A DNA stretch of 64,000 bases from Streptomyces rapamycinicus NRRL 5491 (GTDB lineage Bacteria > Actinomycetota > Actinomycetes > Streptomycetales > Streptomycetaceae). Positions 26,904 to 35,087 of this stretch are shown piece by piece. The notes under the pieces were generated by a model that was given only the letters and a program-made list of their open reading frames with translations, made no database searches and was not told the DNA's origin. The stretch covers positions 2,790,001 to 2,854,000 of the forward strand of contig NZ_CP085193.1 of assembly GCF_024298965.1 (NCBI RefSeq). Direction: 5' to 3'. Every line of letters begins with the position of its first letter. The first letter of the stretch is position 1. The translations under genes were made by a program, and so were the position numbers.

Positions 26904-28163
26904 TTACGACTGGGGGATGGGCATCGCGGGGTCCGCGCCGCCGGTCGCCCCGGGACGCTTTCCGGTCGCTCCCGGAGCCCCGGCGCCGGACGGTCCGGCG
27001 GGAGCGGCCGGCTCGGCCGCGCCCTCGGCCGCGGCCGGCACCTCCGTCACCGGCCGTGCCGCGATCGCCCGCCACCACGGCTCCAGCGGCAGCCCGCGCT
27101 CCGGCTCGAACGGCTGGCCGGGACGCGGCACGGTCACGGTCGCCCCGGCCTCCTTCCCCGCCGCCACCGTGCCCTCGGCGGGCTCCTCCCACGGATGCGG
27201 GGCGAGGTTGAAGGTGCCCCAGTGGATCGGCAGCATGATCCCCCGCGCCGGGTCCCCGCCCTGGAGATCGAGATGGGCCCGCACGCCCTCCTCGGGGGTC
27301 ATGTGGATGTCGGGCCAGTAATCGGAGTAGGCACCGATCTGGATCATGGTCGCGTCGAACGGCCCGTACGCCGCGCCGATCTCCGCGAAGCCGGAGAAGT
27401 AGCCGGTGTCCCCGCTGTGGTAGATCCGGCGCCCGGAACCGGCCACCACCCAGGAGGCCCACAGGGTGTGCTGGGTGTTGCGCAGCCCGCGACCGCAGAA
27501 GTGGCGGGCCGGGGTGGCGGTGAGCGTGAGCCCGGCGACCTCGGTGGACTCGTGCCAGTCCAGCTCGGTCATCCGCTCGGCCGGGACGCCCCAGCGCTCC
27601 AGATGTGCCCCCACCCCGAGCGGGACGACGAACATCGCGTGGCTCCGCACCAGCGCCCGGATCGTGGGCATGTCCAGATGGTCGTAGTGATCATGGGAGA
27701 TGACCACCGCGTCCACCGGCGCCAGCTCCCGCAGCGGCACCGGCACCGGGTGCAACCGCTTGGGCCCCACCATCGAGAAGGGCGAACAGCGCTGTCCCCA
27801 GACGGGGTCGAACAGCACCCGCCGCCCGTCGATCTCCGCGAGCACGCTGGAGTGCCCCATCCAGGTCAGCCGCAGCCCGGAGGCGGGCGGGGTGGCCAGA
27901 TCGGCGACGGTGGTGGGGTGCACCGGCACGGTCCCGGCCGGGGCCCGGCGGACGCGCTCCTCCTTGCGGAAGTAGGTCGACGCGAACTTCAGCATCGAGC
28001 CGGACGGGACGGTGCGGGCCCCCACCGGGTTGACGAACACACCGTTCGCGAAGTTCGGCGACCGCCGGATGCGCTCCATCCGCTCCCCGCTGGGATCCGC
28101 CCCGAAGGCGGCGGGGCGCAGGGTGGCGGTGAGCCGGGATCGTGTCGGATGGGAGCCGGTCAC
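26904..28163 (-). CDS. MBL-fold metallohydrolase (NAPE-PLD / UlaG-like)
   Basis: 419 aa from GTG 28163 preceded by GGAGG. The beta-lactamase fold motif HDHYDHLD, preceded by LTWMGHSSVLAEIDGRRVLFDPVWG, gives both metal sites; YHSGDTGYF and LPIHWGTFNL supply further ligands. N-terminal PNFANGVFVNPVGART is typical of the N-acyl-phosphatidylethanolamine phospholipase D-like group. The C-terminal ~50 residues are a low-complexity Ala/Pro/Gly tail. No signal peptide. A phospholipid or lactone substrate is possible. It stands alone between chitosanase and chitinase genes. Confidence 0.85.
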   Translation of the reverse strand: MTGSHPTRSRLTATLRPAAFGADPSGERMERIRRSPNFANGVFVNPVGARTVPSGSMLKFASTYFRKEERVRRAPAGTVPVHPTTVADLATPPASGLRLTWMGHSSVLAEIDGRRVLFDPVWGQRCSPFSMVGPKRLHPVPVPLRELAPVDAVVISHDHYDHLDMPTIRALVRSHAMFVVPLGVGAHLERWGVPAERMTELDWHESTEVAGLTLTATPARHFCGRGLRNTQHTLWASWVVAGSGRRIYHSGDTGYFSGFAEIGAAYGPFDATMIQIGAYSDYWPDIHMTPEEGVRAHLDLQGGDPARGIMLPIHWGTFNLAPHPWEEPAEGTVAAGKEAGATVTVPRPGQPFEPERGLPLEPWWRAIAARPVTEVPAAAEGAAEPAAPAGPSGAGAPGATGKRPGATGGADPAMPIPQS

Positions 28164-28607
28164 GGGGCCTCCAGGGTGAGAGGGCGGGAGCACTCCAACG
28201 CGCGGTGCCGTTGGGCTGCAATGACACAACTCTTACGAGGGGTGACCTTGTTCCGGAACAACGCGCTCGGCCACTGGGCCGACACCCTCGGTCCCGTCAT
28301 GGCCGAGCTTGTCGTCCACCTGCCGGGCGGCGTCGCCCCTCAGCGCGTCGGTCTCGCGGGCGAACCTCTCGCACCAGGTGATCTGCCGCTCGCCGTCCCG
28401 GGCGAGGGTGCGGGCGGGCTCCCGGGCCACCTCGCCGGACAGGGGAGAGAGTAGCGGGGGTGCCCGCCACCACCAGGCTGGTGTGCGGCGGCGGAGCGGC
28501 GCACCTCAATTTCCTCGCTTCCGACCGGATGGCCGCTCACCGAGTGGCAGCTGACCGGACGGCCTCAACGGCCGATCAGTACCGATCAGCTGCCGATCAT
28601 CAGCCGG
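28164..28607. other. Intergenic region with degenerate repeats, no supported gene
   Basis: 444 bp between the MBL gene and chitinase. A 65-codon minus-strand frame (28233-28430, GTG start) has no clear ribosome site and no recognised similarity. The chitinase-proximal end (28570-28600) has several CCGATCAG-like repeats that could form the chitinase terminator. Confidence 0.5.
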
Positions 28608-29516
28608 TCAGCAGCTCAGGTTGGAGCCGGGGGTGGTGCCGAGTATCTGGACGAACCGCTGGTAGGCGTCTATTCGGCTCTGCACCTGGCCGGGGTTGCC
28701 GCCGTTGCACTCCAGGCTGCCGTTGATCGCGCGGATGGTCTCGCCGAAGCCGCGCTGGTTGACCATGGCGTCGTGCGGGGTCATCGAACCGGCCCCCCGC
28801 TGGGTGTTCCAGAACCACAGGGCGGTCTTCCAGGACACCGCGGCGTCCCGCTCCACCAGCCAGGGGTTGCCGAGCAGATCGATGCCGAGCGCGTCGCCCG
28901 CGGCCTTGTAGTTGAAGTTCCAGCTGAGCTGGATCGGTCCGCGGCCGTAGTACGCCGCCTGGCCCGCGGGGCAGCCGTAGGGCTGGTTCCCGTCGCAGTA
29001 GTGCGGGTAGTTGGAGGTGTTCTGCTCCACGATGTGGACCAGGCCGCCGGTCTCGTGGTTGACGTTCGCCAGGAAGGCGGCCGCCTCCTGCTTCTTGACG
29101 GTGTCGCTGCCGGTGTTGGCGAAGCCGGGGTAGGCGCTCAGGGCGGCGGTCAGGCCCTGGTAGGTGTAGAACGAGTTCCGGTTCGGGAACATCTGGTTGA
29201 ACTGCGCCTCGCTCACCACGAAGCCGCTCGGGTTCTGGCCCTCGCCGCCGCAGTTGTAGGGCTCCCAGTACCAGGTGCTGATCACCGGGTCATAGCCCGG
29301 GTTGTCGTGCTCCGCGCGGTAGTACTTGCCGTCGGTGTACCGGACGATGTCGCCGGTCACGTACGGCTTGCCCGCCGCCCAGTTCGGGTAGTCGCAGGCC
29401 GCCTGGGCGGTCGTTCCCGCCGCTGAGGCCGAGGCCGAAGCCATGGGCATGACAAGCACACTCGCACACACCGCCGCGGTCGCCGCGAGCGGCACCAGAA
29501 CACGTCGTCTCCACAT
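28608..29516 (-). CDS. GH19 chitinase with N-terminal chitin-binding module, secreted
   Basis: 302 aa from ATG 29516 with AAGGAG upstream. Signal peptide ~1-38 (MWRRRVLVPLAATAAVCASV, then ASASAAGTTAQA). A CBM5/12-like module at ~42-89 has YPNWAAGKPYVTGDIVRY and TWYWEPYNC. The catalytic GH19 domain follows: Glu155 in NHETGG as acid, Glu164 as base, then AAYYGRGPIQLSWNFNY and a C-terminal Cys pair. This is the plant-type chitinase widespread in streptomycetes and active on chitin and fungal walls. DasR-like sites in the promoter (29572-29601) link it to N-acetylglucosamine control. Confidence 0.95.
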   Translation of the reverse strand: MWRRRVLVPLAATAAVCASVLVMPMASASASAAGTTAQAACDYPNWAAGKPYVTGDIVRYTDGKYYRAEHDNPGYDPVISTWYWEPYNCGGEGQNPSGFVVSEAQFNQMFPNRNSFYTYQGLTAALSAYPGFANTGSDTVKKQEAAAFLANVNHETGGLVHIVEQNTSNYPHYCDGNQPYGCPAGQAAYYGRGPIQLSWNFNYKAAGDALGIDLLGNPWLVERDAAVSWKTALWFWNTQRGAGSMTPHDAMVNQRGFGETIRAINGSLECNGGNPGQVQSRIDAYQRFVQILGTTPGSNLSC

Positions 29517-29571
29517 GGGGCCGATCTCCTTCGCGTGGGGGGCCCTGGAACTCTGAGGGACACTCAAGCGG

Positions 29572-29601
29572 TTTGGTCTATACCAGTCAAGGTATAGGCC
29601 A
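29572..29601 (-). promoter_or_regulatory. DasR-like site and chitinase direct repeats
   Basis: On the minus strand ACTGGTATAGACCAAA (29572-29587) matches the dre consensus ACTGGTCTAGACCACT at 13 of 16 positions. A second 12-mer, TGGCCTATACCT (29590-29601), lies 16 bp away and resembles the direct repeats known in Streptomyces chitinase promoters. They sit 56-85 bp before the chitinase start. Confidence 0.7.
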
Positions 29602-29681
29602 AACCTTTGTGCCGAGATGAGCAATTGGGCCGCCCGTGAAGCAATTCCGGGCGTACGAAGGTGATCTGATCCAGGATCAGG

Positions 29682-29993
29682 TCTCGCGCTCGGGGCGCCG
29701 AGTGGACCGCGCTGGACCCGCTCTTCGGCTACAGCCGCCATCCGCACCGAAGCGCCGGTCCGCCATGCCGGACCGGCGCCTCGGTGATCTCGGTGGACGG
29801 CGACGGCACGGTGCGCCGCCGCCGTTTCGTCCCTACGGAACTGGGCAATCTCTACGACGGGTCGTACCGCGCGGCGCTACGGCCCCGCCGGTGCCCGCTG
29901 GCCGTCTGCGACTGCCACATCGGCTATGTGCACCTGGAGTCGCTTCCGCTGTACGACGTGTTCGCGGGCGGTGTGCTGGAACGCGTCCCGGCG
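29682..29993 (+). pseudogene. Remnant of a radical-SAM protein (STM4011-like C-terminus)
   Basis: One frame reads EWTALDPLFGYSRHPH, then GPPCRTGASVISVDGDGTVR, NLYDGSYRAALRPRRCPLAV and CDCHIGYVHLESLPLYDVF. These match the C-terminal part I recall for STM4011-family radical-SAM proteins. The frame is closed upstream by TGA at 29667, and the N-terminal two-thirds with the CxxxCxxC cluster motif is absent. The expected Cys-His after TVRR is replaced by Arg-Arg. The frame then runs on through non-homologous DNA to a stop at 30138, antisense to the DUF397 gene. It is best read as a 5'-deleted relic, not a working gene. A short GTG-started gene from 29784 cannot be excluded. Confidence 0.6.
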
Positions 29994-30093
29994 CCGCCCC
30001 CGCCGGTCGGTTCGTGGTCGGTCGGTCACACTGTTTCCCCCTCGATCCCCATGGTCACGATGAGCGTCACAGAACCGGACGTCACACAGGACG

Positions 30094-30345
30094 TCACAGG
30101 AACAGAAAGTCCGCCTCCCCGGCCTTCGCGCTCTGGATGAAGCGTTTCATCTCCAGATGCGTGTAGATCAGGGCCGGTCCGTCCGGATCGGTCGACTGGC
30201 GCAGCGCCACCCGTCCGTCCGTCAGTCTCATCGCCTCGACGCAGCTTCCCCCATTGCCACCGCTCCATGGCTTGTGCCAGCCCTCGCTGCCGAGTTCCGT
30301 TGCCGGCATGCCGCTGTAGACGCGGTTCCCGCATATGCGATCCAT
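30094..30345 (-). CDS. DUF397 protein
   Basis: 83 aa. GSEGWHKPWSGGNGGSCVEA and GRVALRQSTDPDGPALIYTH fit the DUF397 pattern (W.S...GN.G.CVE ... V.VRDS..P.GP.L.F). These small proteins usually pair with an XRE regulator of the HTH_31/DUF5753 type, as here: the regulator stop is 3 bp upstream of this start. In known cases the pair acts like a regulator plus modulator in development or antibiotic control. No other activity is assigned. Confidence 0.88.
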   Translation of the reverse strand: MDRICGNRVYSGMPATELGSEGWHKPWSGGNGGSCVEAMRLTDGRVALRQSTDPDGPALIYTHLEMKRFIQSAKAGEADFLFL

Positions 30346-30348
30346 CGT

Positions 30349-31215
30349 TCAGATCTCCTTGCGAATGCGACTCAGAATCGCCTGAGTCGTCTGTGCAGGC
30401 GCGGCCTGCGCGCACATCCGGTCCAGGGCCTCCAGGAATGCCGATACGTCATCGCGCTGGTCGAAGTAGGAGCCGCTGACCAGCGACTCCGTATACGCGA
30501 TATCCGGCAGCTCCGGGATCGGGAACCGGAAGATATGGAAGGGTCCGTACATCGCCGGGTGCGGACCGGCGTCGAACGGCATGATCTGCAAGCGGATATG
30601 AGGCGCCTCGGCCTCCTCGATGAGCCGTGTGATCTGGGCACGCATGGTCTCGGCGCCGCCGATGGGGCGGCGCACCACCGTCTCGTCCATGACCACCCAC
30701 AGCATCGGCGGGTTGTCCCGGGTGAGCAGCGCCTGACGTTCCATGCGGAGGGCGACGTTACGCTCGATCTCCGATTCGGGCGCATGCGGCATGCCCGCGC
30801 GGAGCACCGCGCGGGCGTAGCCCTCGGTCTGCAGCAGCCCCGGGATGTAGTGCGGCTCGTAGGCCCGGATCAGATTGGCCTCGACCTCCAGGCTGACGAA
30901 GGTGTTGAACCACTCCGGCAGGACGTCGCGGAACCGGTGCCACCAGCCGGCCTTGTTGGCCTCGCGCGCGAGGGAGAGGAACCCCTCGACCTCCTCGGGG
31001 TCGATGACGCCGTACGTCCGCAGCAGCTTCTCGACGTACGGGAGCTTCAGGCCGACCTCGGCCTTCTCCATCCGCCGGATCGTGGCATGGGTGACGTCCA
31101 GGGCGCGCCCGGCCTGTTCGAATGACAGCCCGGCCTTCTCCCGAAGGTCCTGGAGCCGTTTTCCGAGCACGACTCGCAGGACGGTCGGGGCTCCGCCCGC
31201 CCGCGCATCCGCCAC
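30349..31215 (-). CDS. XRE-family regulator with DUF5753 domain
   Basis: 288 aa, GTG start at 31215. The HTH is at ~17-72 (LGKRLQDLREKAGLSFEQAG, then VTHATIRRMEKAEVG). The DUF5753 effector region (~100-285) has EANLIRAYEPHYIPGLLQTEGYARAVL, MERQALLTRDNPP and VSGSYFDQRDDV. This is the widespread Streptomyces WhiJ-like type, typically next to DUF397 and an ATPase. It is divergent from the ATPase gene across a 115-bp gap that holds the palindrome TCTGTAA-T-TTACAGA, a likely autoregulatory operator. Confidence 0.92.
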   Translation of the reverse strand: MADARAGGAPTVLRVVLGKRLQDLREKAGLSFEQAGRALDVTHATIRRMEKAEVGLKLPYVEKLLRTYGVIDPEEVEGFLSLAREANKAGWWHRFRDVLPEWFNTFVSLEVEANLIRAYEPHYIPGLLQTEGYARAVLRAGMPHAPESEIERNVALRMERQALLTRDNPPMLWVVMDETVVRRPIGGAETMRAQITRLIEEAEAPHIRLQIMPFDAGPHPAMYGPFHIFRFPIPELPDIAYTESLVSGSYFDQRDDVSAFLEALDRMCAQAAPAQTTQAILSRIRKEI

Positions 31216-31293
31216 TACCGTCCCCCTCCAAGTACCTTCACGACACAGCAGTCTGGCATGGGCTCAGCATTCCGAACAGCCTGCGCTTGCGAT

Positions 31294-31308
31294 TCTGTAA
31301 TTTACAGA
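31294..31308. promoter_or_regulatory. Palindrome TCTGTAATTTACAGA between XRE and ATPase genes
   Basis: A perfect 7-1-7 inverted repeat, notably AT-rich for this genome, lies 23 bp upstream of the ATPase start and 79 bp upstream of the XRE start. It is the best operator candidate for the XRE regulator. Confidence 0.65.
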
Positions 31309-31330
31309 TTGAACCTTGCCATACGCGAGC

Positions 31331-31795
31331 GTGACAGAGCATAGTGTCGGCGTGGCTCCTTCCTATGAGGCTCTCCGGTTAGGGCGCGGCGGCACCGTGG
31401 TCGCTCCGCCCCGCCACGACGTGTTTCGTCTGCCGGCGCTGAGCACGTCCGTCGCCGAGGCGAGAAGGCATGTCGTCCGGCGGCTGGGCTCATGGGGCAT
31501 CGACCAGGACACCCGGGACAGCGCGGAATTGATCGTCTCCGAGCTCTTCACCAACGCGGTGCGCCACACCTCCAGCGAGGACGTCCGCTGCTCACTCCAG
31601 CTCATAGGCACCCGGCTGCGGCTGGAGGTGGCCGACCAGGGCTGTGCGCGCACGGTGCCCGAGGCCCGCTCGGTGAGCGCGGACCAGGAGGGCGGCCGCG
31701 GGCTGATGCTGGTGGAGGCCATGTCGGAGGCCTGGGGGGTCAGGCCGAACCAGGGGGGCGCGGGCCGCGCCGTCTGGGCCTACCTGGCGATATAG
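31331..31795 (+). CDS. Anti-sigma-factor-like ATP-binding protein (HATPase_c_2)
   Basis: 154 aa from GTG 31331 ((M)TEHSVGVAPSYEAL); a TTG five codons upstream is an alternative. It has the RsbW/SpoIIAB-like GHKL fold: N-box DSAELIVSELFTNAVRHT, G1-like LEVADQGCA and G2-like EGGRGLMLVEAMSEAWGV. It is a lone ATPase domain, as in the many streptomycete regulators that phosphorylate or sequester partners. Codon 17 (Leu, 31379-31381) is TTA, so translation may need bldA tRNA. It belongs to the DUF397/XRE/ATPase triad. Confidence 0.88.
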   Translation: MTEHSVGVAPSYEALRLGRGGTVVAPPRHDVFRLPALSTSVAEARRHVVRRLGSWGIDQDTRDSAELIVSELFTNAVRHTSSEDVRCSLQLIGTRLRLEVADQGCARTVPEARSVSADQEGGRGLMLVEAMSEAWGVRPNQGGAGRAVWAYLAI

Positions 31796-31835
31796 CGGCC
31801 CTGCGGCAACCACACGACGGACGAGCGGTGCCGAG

Positions 31836-31904
31836 GGAATAGGGGCAGCGACAGCGCACCGGGCGGTCAGCCTCGGGGCGCCAACGGGGGTCTGCCCCTA
31901 TTCC
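31836..31904. terminator. 13-bp inverted repeat between convergent ATPase and SGNH genes
   Basis: GGAATAGGGGCAG (31836-31848) is repeated as its exact complement at 31892-31904 around 43 bp. It is placed as a bidirectional terminator, although the loop is long. Confidence 0.5.
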
Positions 31905-31932
31905 TCCGGGACCGCTTCGGGTCACGGATCGT

Positions 31933-32730
31933 TCAGGGCCGCAGCGGCAGCAGATCGGGCCGCTTGGCCTCCACATGGTCACCCGACGACTCTCCGCGCA
32001 GCCGTCGGCCGATCCAGGGCACCAGATATTCGCGCGCCCAGTGGATGTTGTCCCGGCGCACCTCGGCCGCGGTGCGCTGCCCCTCCGGGGGCCAGGGCTG
32101 ATCGGGGTCGGCCGGGACGTCCAGGCCGAGCACCTGACCTGCCCTCAGCGCGACCCGGGTGTGCCCGTCCGGCGACAGATGCAGCCGGTCGGCGTCCCAG
32201 GCCCGGCGGTCCTGCACCGAACGCAGCGACCACAGGTCGAGCACCGGGCAGCCGTGGCGGTCGGCTATCGCCCGCACATGCGCCGTATACGTGGCGATCT
32301 TGCCCCGCAGATGGCGCAGCACCGGCACCCCTCTGGTGTCGAAGCCGGTACACAGCAGCACCGTGCCCACCCGCGCCCGGAGGTCGGCGACGGCCGCCTC
32401 ATAGCGCTCGGCCACATCGTCGGGGTCGCTGCCGGGGCGCAGGATGTCATTGCCACCCGCGCAGAAGGTGACCAGATCGGGGCCGAGTTCGATGGCGCGG
32501 GCCACCTGCTCGGCCACGATCTGGTCAAGAAGTCGACCGCGTACGGCCAGATTGGCGTAGCGGAAATCGTCGTGGGGTCGTTGGTCGGACAGCAGGACGG
32601 CGAGTCGATCGGCCCAGCCGACGAACACCCCGTCAGGACCGGGGTCGCCGACGCCCTCGGTGAAGCTGTCTCCGACGGCTGCGTACGACCCTATGGAACC
32701 GTTGCTGAATCTCTCCTTATCGTCTGCCAC
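31933..32730 (-). CDS. SGNH/GDSL-family hydrolase
   Basis: 265 aa. Block I GDSFTEG holds the nucleophile Ser, block III GGND the oxyanion Asn, and block V DRLHLSPDGH the catalytic Asp-His pair. Block II Gly sits in LAVRGRLLDQ. No signal peptide, so a cytosolic esterase or lipase is expected; the substrate is unknown. A 9-bp hairpin (32749-32771) lies 19 bp upstream. It is divided from the upstream alpha-galactosidase gene by 79 bp and transcribed in the same direction. Confidence 0.9.
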   Translation of the reverse strand: MADDKERFSNGSIGSYAAVGDSFTEGVGDPGPDGVFVGWADRLAVLLSDQRPHDDFRYANLAVRGRLLDQIVAEQVARAIELGPDLVTFCAGGNDILRPGSDPDDVAERYEAAVADLRARVGTVLLCTGFDTRGVPVLRHLRGKIATYTAHVRAIADRHGCPVLDLWSLRSVQDRRAWDADRLHLSPDGHTRVALRAGQVLGLDVPADPDQPWPPEGQRTAAEVRRDNIHWAREYLVPWIGRRLRGESSGDHVEAKRPDLLPLRP

Positions 32731-32748
32731 GTCGGGACATCATTCACC

Positions 32749-32771
32749 CGATGGCGTGACTTACGCCATCG
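32749..32771 (-). terminator. Hairpin between alpha-galactosidase and SGNH genes
   Basis: CGATGGCGT (32749-32757) and ACGCCATCG (32763-32771), a 9-bp stem with 5-nt loop. It is either the terminator of the alpha-galactosidase gene or an operator for the SGNH gene, whose start is 19 bp away. Confidence 0.5.
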
Positions 32772-32809
32772 TAACCAGGCCTTGACGTGGGGTGATCTAT
32801 CCCACCCGG

Positions 32810-34921
32810 TCAGTTTCGGCGAAGGTGGAATACGGCGGCGTCCAGGTCGCCGCTCAGCCCGGTGCGCAACCCCCGGTGGGCGAGCACCGCCCCCCGGTGC
32901 ACCTCACCGGTCTCCAGGTCCCGGTAGGTGGCCGCCGGGTCGAGCCCGCGCAGCCGCAGCGGAAGCTGTGCCCGGCCGTGGTGCTGTGCCTGGAGCCAGG
33001 CCAGTACGACGGTCTCCGCACCCCGGACGTACTGCACCGCGCTGAGCCCGTCGCCCTCCGGCGGCCGCAGCCGGTACAGCTCGCCGTGCTGGACGACCGG
33101 GCGCACCCGCTTGTAGAGCGCCACCCAGTCGCGGGCCTCGGCGAGTTCGGCCGCGCTCCAGCGGGTCAGATCGCCGCCGACGCCCAGTACCCCGGCCATC
33201 GCGCTGACGAAGCGGAAGCGCAGCGAGCTGACCCGGGCGTTGCCCATGGCGTTGGGGCTGTCGGTGACCCAGGCGGCCATCACCCGGGCCGGGTGGAGCT
33301 GGCCGAAGCCGTGCTGGATGGCCAGCCGGTCCAGTGGATCGGTGTTGTCCGAGGTCCACACCTGGTCGGTGCGGCCCAGGACGCCGAGGTCGATCCGGCC
33401 GCCGCCGCCCGAGCAGGATTCGAAGGCGACCCCGGGGTGGGCGGCGCGCAGCCGCTCCAGCAGCTCGTACAGCCCGCGTACATGGTCGATCCACAGCCGC
33501 CGCGGATAGGGGTCGCCGGGCCAGCCGGGGTCCGCGAAGGAGCGGTTGAAGTCCCATTTCACATAGTCGATGGGCGCGCCGCTCAGCAGGGTGTCCAGCC
33601 GCTCCCACAGATGGGCGCGCACCTCGGGGCGGGCGAGGTTGAGCACGAGCTGGTTGCGGAACTCGGTGCGGGCCCGGCCGGGGTGGTGCTGCACCCAGTC
33701 GGGGTGGGCGCGGTACAGGTCGCTGTCGGGGTTGACCATCTCCGGCTCGACCCAGATGCCGAACCGCATCCCGAGCGCGTGCACCTCGTCGGCCAGCGGC
33801 TTCAGCCCGTGCGGAAAGCGGTCCGGGTTGGGCGTCCAGTCGCCGAGCCCGGCCCGGTCGCTGGTGCGCGCCCCGAACCAGCCGTCGTCCACGACGAACA
33901 GCTCGACGCCCATGTCGGCGGCCAGCCGCGCGAGCGAGCGCTGCTGCTCCTCGCCCACCTCGAACTCGGTGGCCTCCCAGGAGTTGTAGAGCACCGGCCG
34001 GGACCGGTCGGCGCCGGGGATCACATGCGCGAGCTGCCAGGCGTGCCAGGCGCGGCTCGCGGCCCCGAAGCCGCCGTCGGTCCACAGCCCCGCGAAGACG
34101 GGCGTGGTGAAGGACTCGCCGGGCGCGAGGAGCAGCTGGCCCGCGTCGTCGTGGCCGACCCCGCCGACCGCCTGGACGGCGCCGTCGCTCAGCAGCTGGA
34201 CGGCGATCCGCCAGGCCCCGGACCAGGCGAGCGCGCAGCTGTGCACCTCGCCGCTCTCCTCGGTGGCGGCCCCGCCGTCCAGGGCGATCCAGGGCAGATG
34301 GTGGTGGCTGGTGTGGCCACGGCGGCTGCCGATCACCTTCTCACCGGGGGTGAGCTCGGTGCGGGCGAGCCGGCTCTCGGCGGCCCAGCGGCCGTGCAGA
34401 TGGGACAGCCGCCAGCGGTCGCGCGCCGGGAGCGGCCAGGCGGCGGAGTCGGCGCGCAGCAGCTCCACCGGCTCCTGCCCGGCGGCGCCGGTGTGGGCGA
34501 GGGTGGTCCAGCGCTCGATGACGTCGCCGTCGTCCCGCATCCGGTAGTGGAGGGTGATGTCGAGGTGGTGCAGCTGATCGTGGAAGCGCAGCCGCAGCTC
34601 CTCGTCGATGCCGGGGTCGAGGACGGTGCCGCCGTCGAAGCGCCACTCGGTGCCGCGTACGCCCCCGGCGTGTACGGACAGGGCGGGGCGGACGAAGCGC
34701 GGGCCGCCCTCCACGGGGTACTCCTCGCGCCCGTCCAGCGGTGATTCGAACGGCCAGTCCGGCGGCCCCGGCTCGGCGGCGAGGGCCTCGGCGTCCTCGG
34801 CCGCGATCCTCGGCCCCCAGTGGAGATGGAGCAGCTCATCACGGTCGGTGAGGTGCAGGGCATAGCTGCTGTGCCGCCCCGAGAGCACCCAGAGCCGACC
34901 GCTTCCACCGGTTTCGATCAT
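32810..34921 (-). CDS. GH36 alpha-galactosidase
   Basis: 703 aa from ATG 34921 with GGGGAG upstream. An N-terminal beta-supersandwich domain (~1-290) is followed by the (beta/alpha)8 barrel. VLYNSWEATEFEVGEEQQ, ELFVVDDGWFG, YVKWDFNRSF (nucleophile Asp in KWD), SCSGGGGRIDLGVL and TSDNTDPLDRL (acid/base Asp) are diagnostic of GH36. The C-terminal beta domain ends at LDAAVFHLRRN. No signal peptide, so it should hydrolyse alpha-galactosides inside the cell. No sugar transporter or LacI regulator is adjacent. Confidence 0.95.
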   Translation of the reverse strand: MIETGGSGRLWVLSGRHSSYALHLTDRDELLHLHWGPRIAAEDAEALAAEPGPPDWPFESPLDGREEYPVEGGPRFVRPALSVHAGGVRGTEWRFDGGTVLDPGIDEELRLRFHDQLHHLDITLHYRMRDDGDVIERWTTLAHTGAAGQEPVELLRADSAAWPLPARDRWRLSHLHGRWAAESRLARTELTPGEKVIGSRRGHTSHHHLPWIALDGGAATEESGEVHSCALAWSGAWRIAVQLLSDGAVQAVGGVGHDDAGQLLLAPGESFTTPVFAGLWTDGGFGAASRAWHAWQLAHVIPGADRSRPVLYNSWEATEFEVGEEQQRSLARLAADMGVELFVVDDGWFGARTSDRAGLGDWTPNPDRFPHGLKPLADEVHALGMRFGIWVEPEMVNPDSDLYRAHPDWVQHHPGRARTEFRNQLVLNLARPEVRAHLWERLDTLLSGAPIDYVKWDFNRSFADPGWPGDPYPRRLWIDHVRGLYELLERLRAAHPGVAFESCSGGGGRIDLGVLGRTDQVWTSDNTDPLDRLAIQHGFGQLHPARVMAAWVTDSPNAMGNARVSSLRFRFVSAMAGVLGVGGDLTRWSAAELAEARDWVALYKRVRPVVQHGELYRLRPPEGDGLSAVQYVRGAETVVLAWLQAQHHGRAQLPLRLRGLDPAATYRDLETGEVHRGAVLAHRGLRTGLSGDLDAAVFHLRRN

Positions 34922-35087
34922 CGCACTCCCCAATTCTCCACAGGTATCAACATGATCGGGGAGGGCGGGCGGTGCGGCAATGCCCGCACCCTCATGAGAC
35001 CGATTGCCCGCTGCACGCATGTCGTATGGTCAGCTTCAGCCGCCTCGTCGACGAGCCGCGTCGGCGGCCGATGGTGAAGGAGAGCCC

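Noticed and set aside
28233..28430. 65-codon minus-strand frame
   Set aside because: Weak start and no similarity; kept only as part of the intergenic description.
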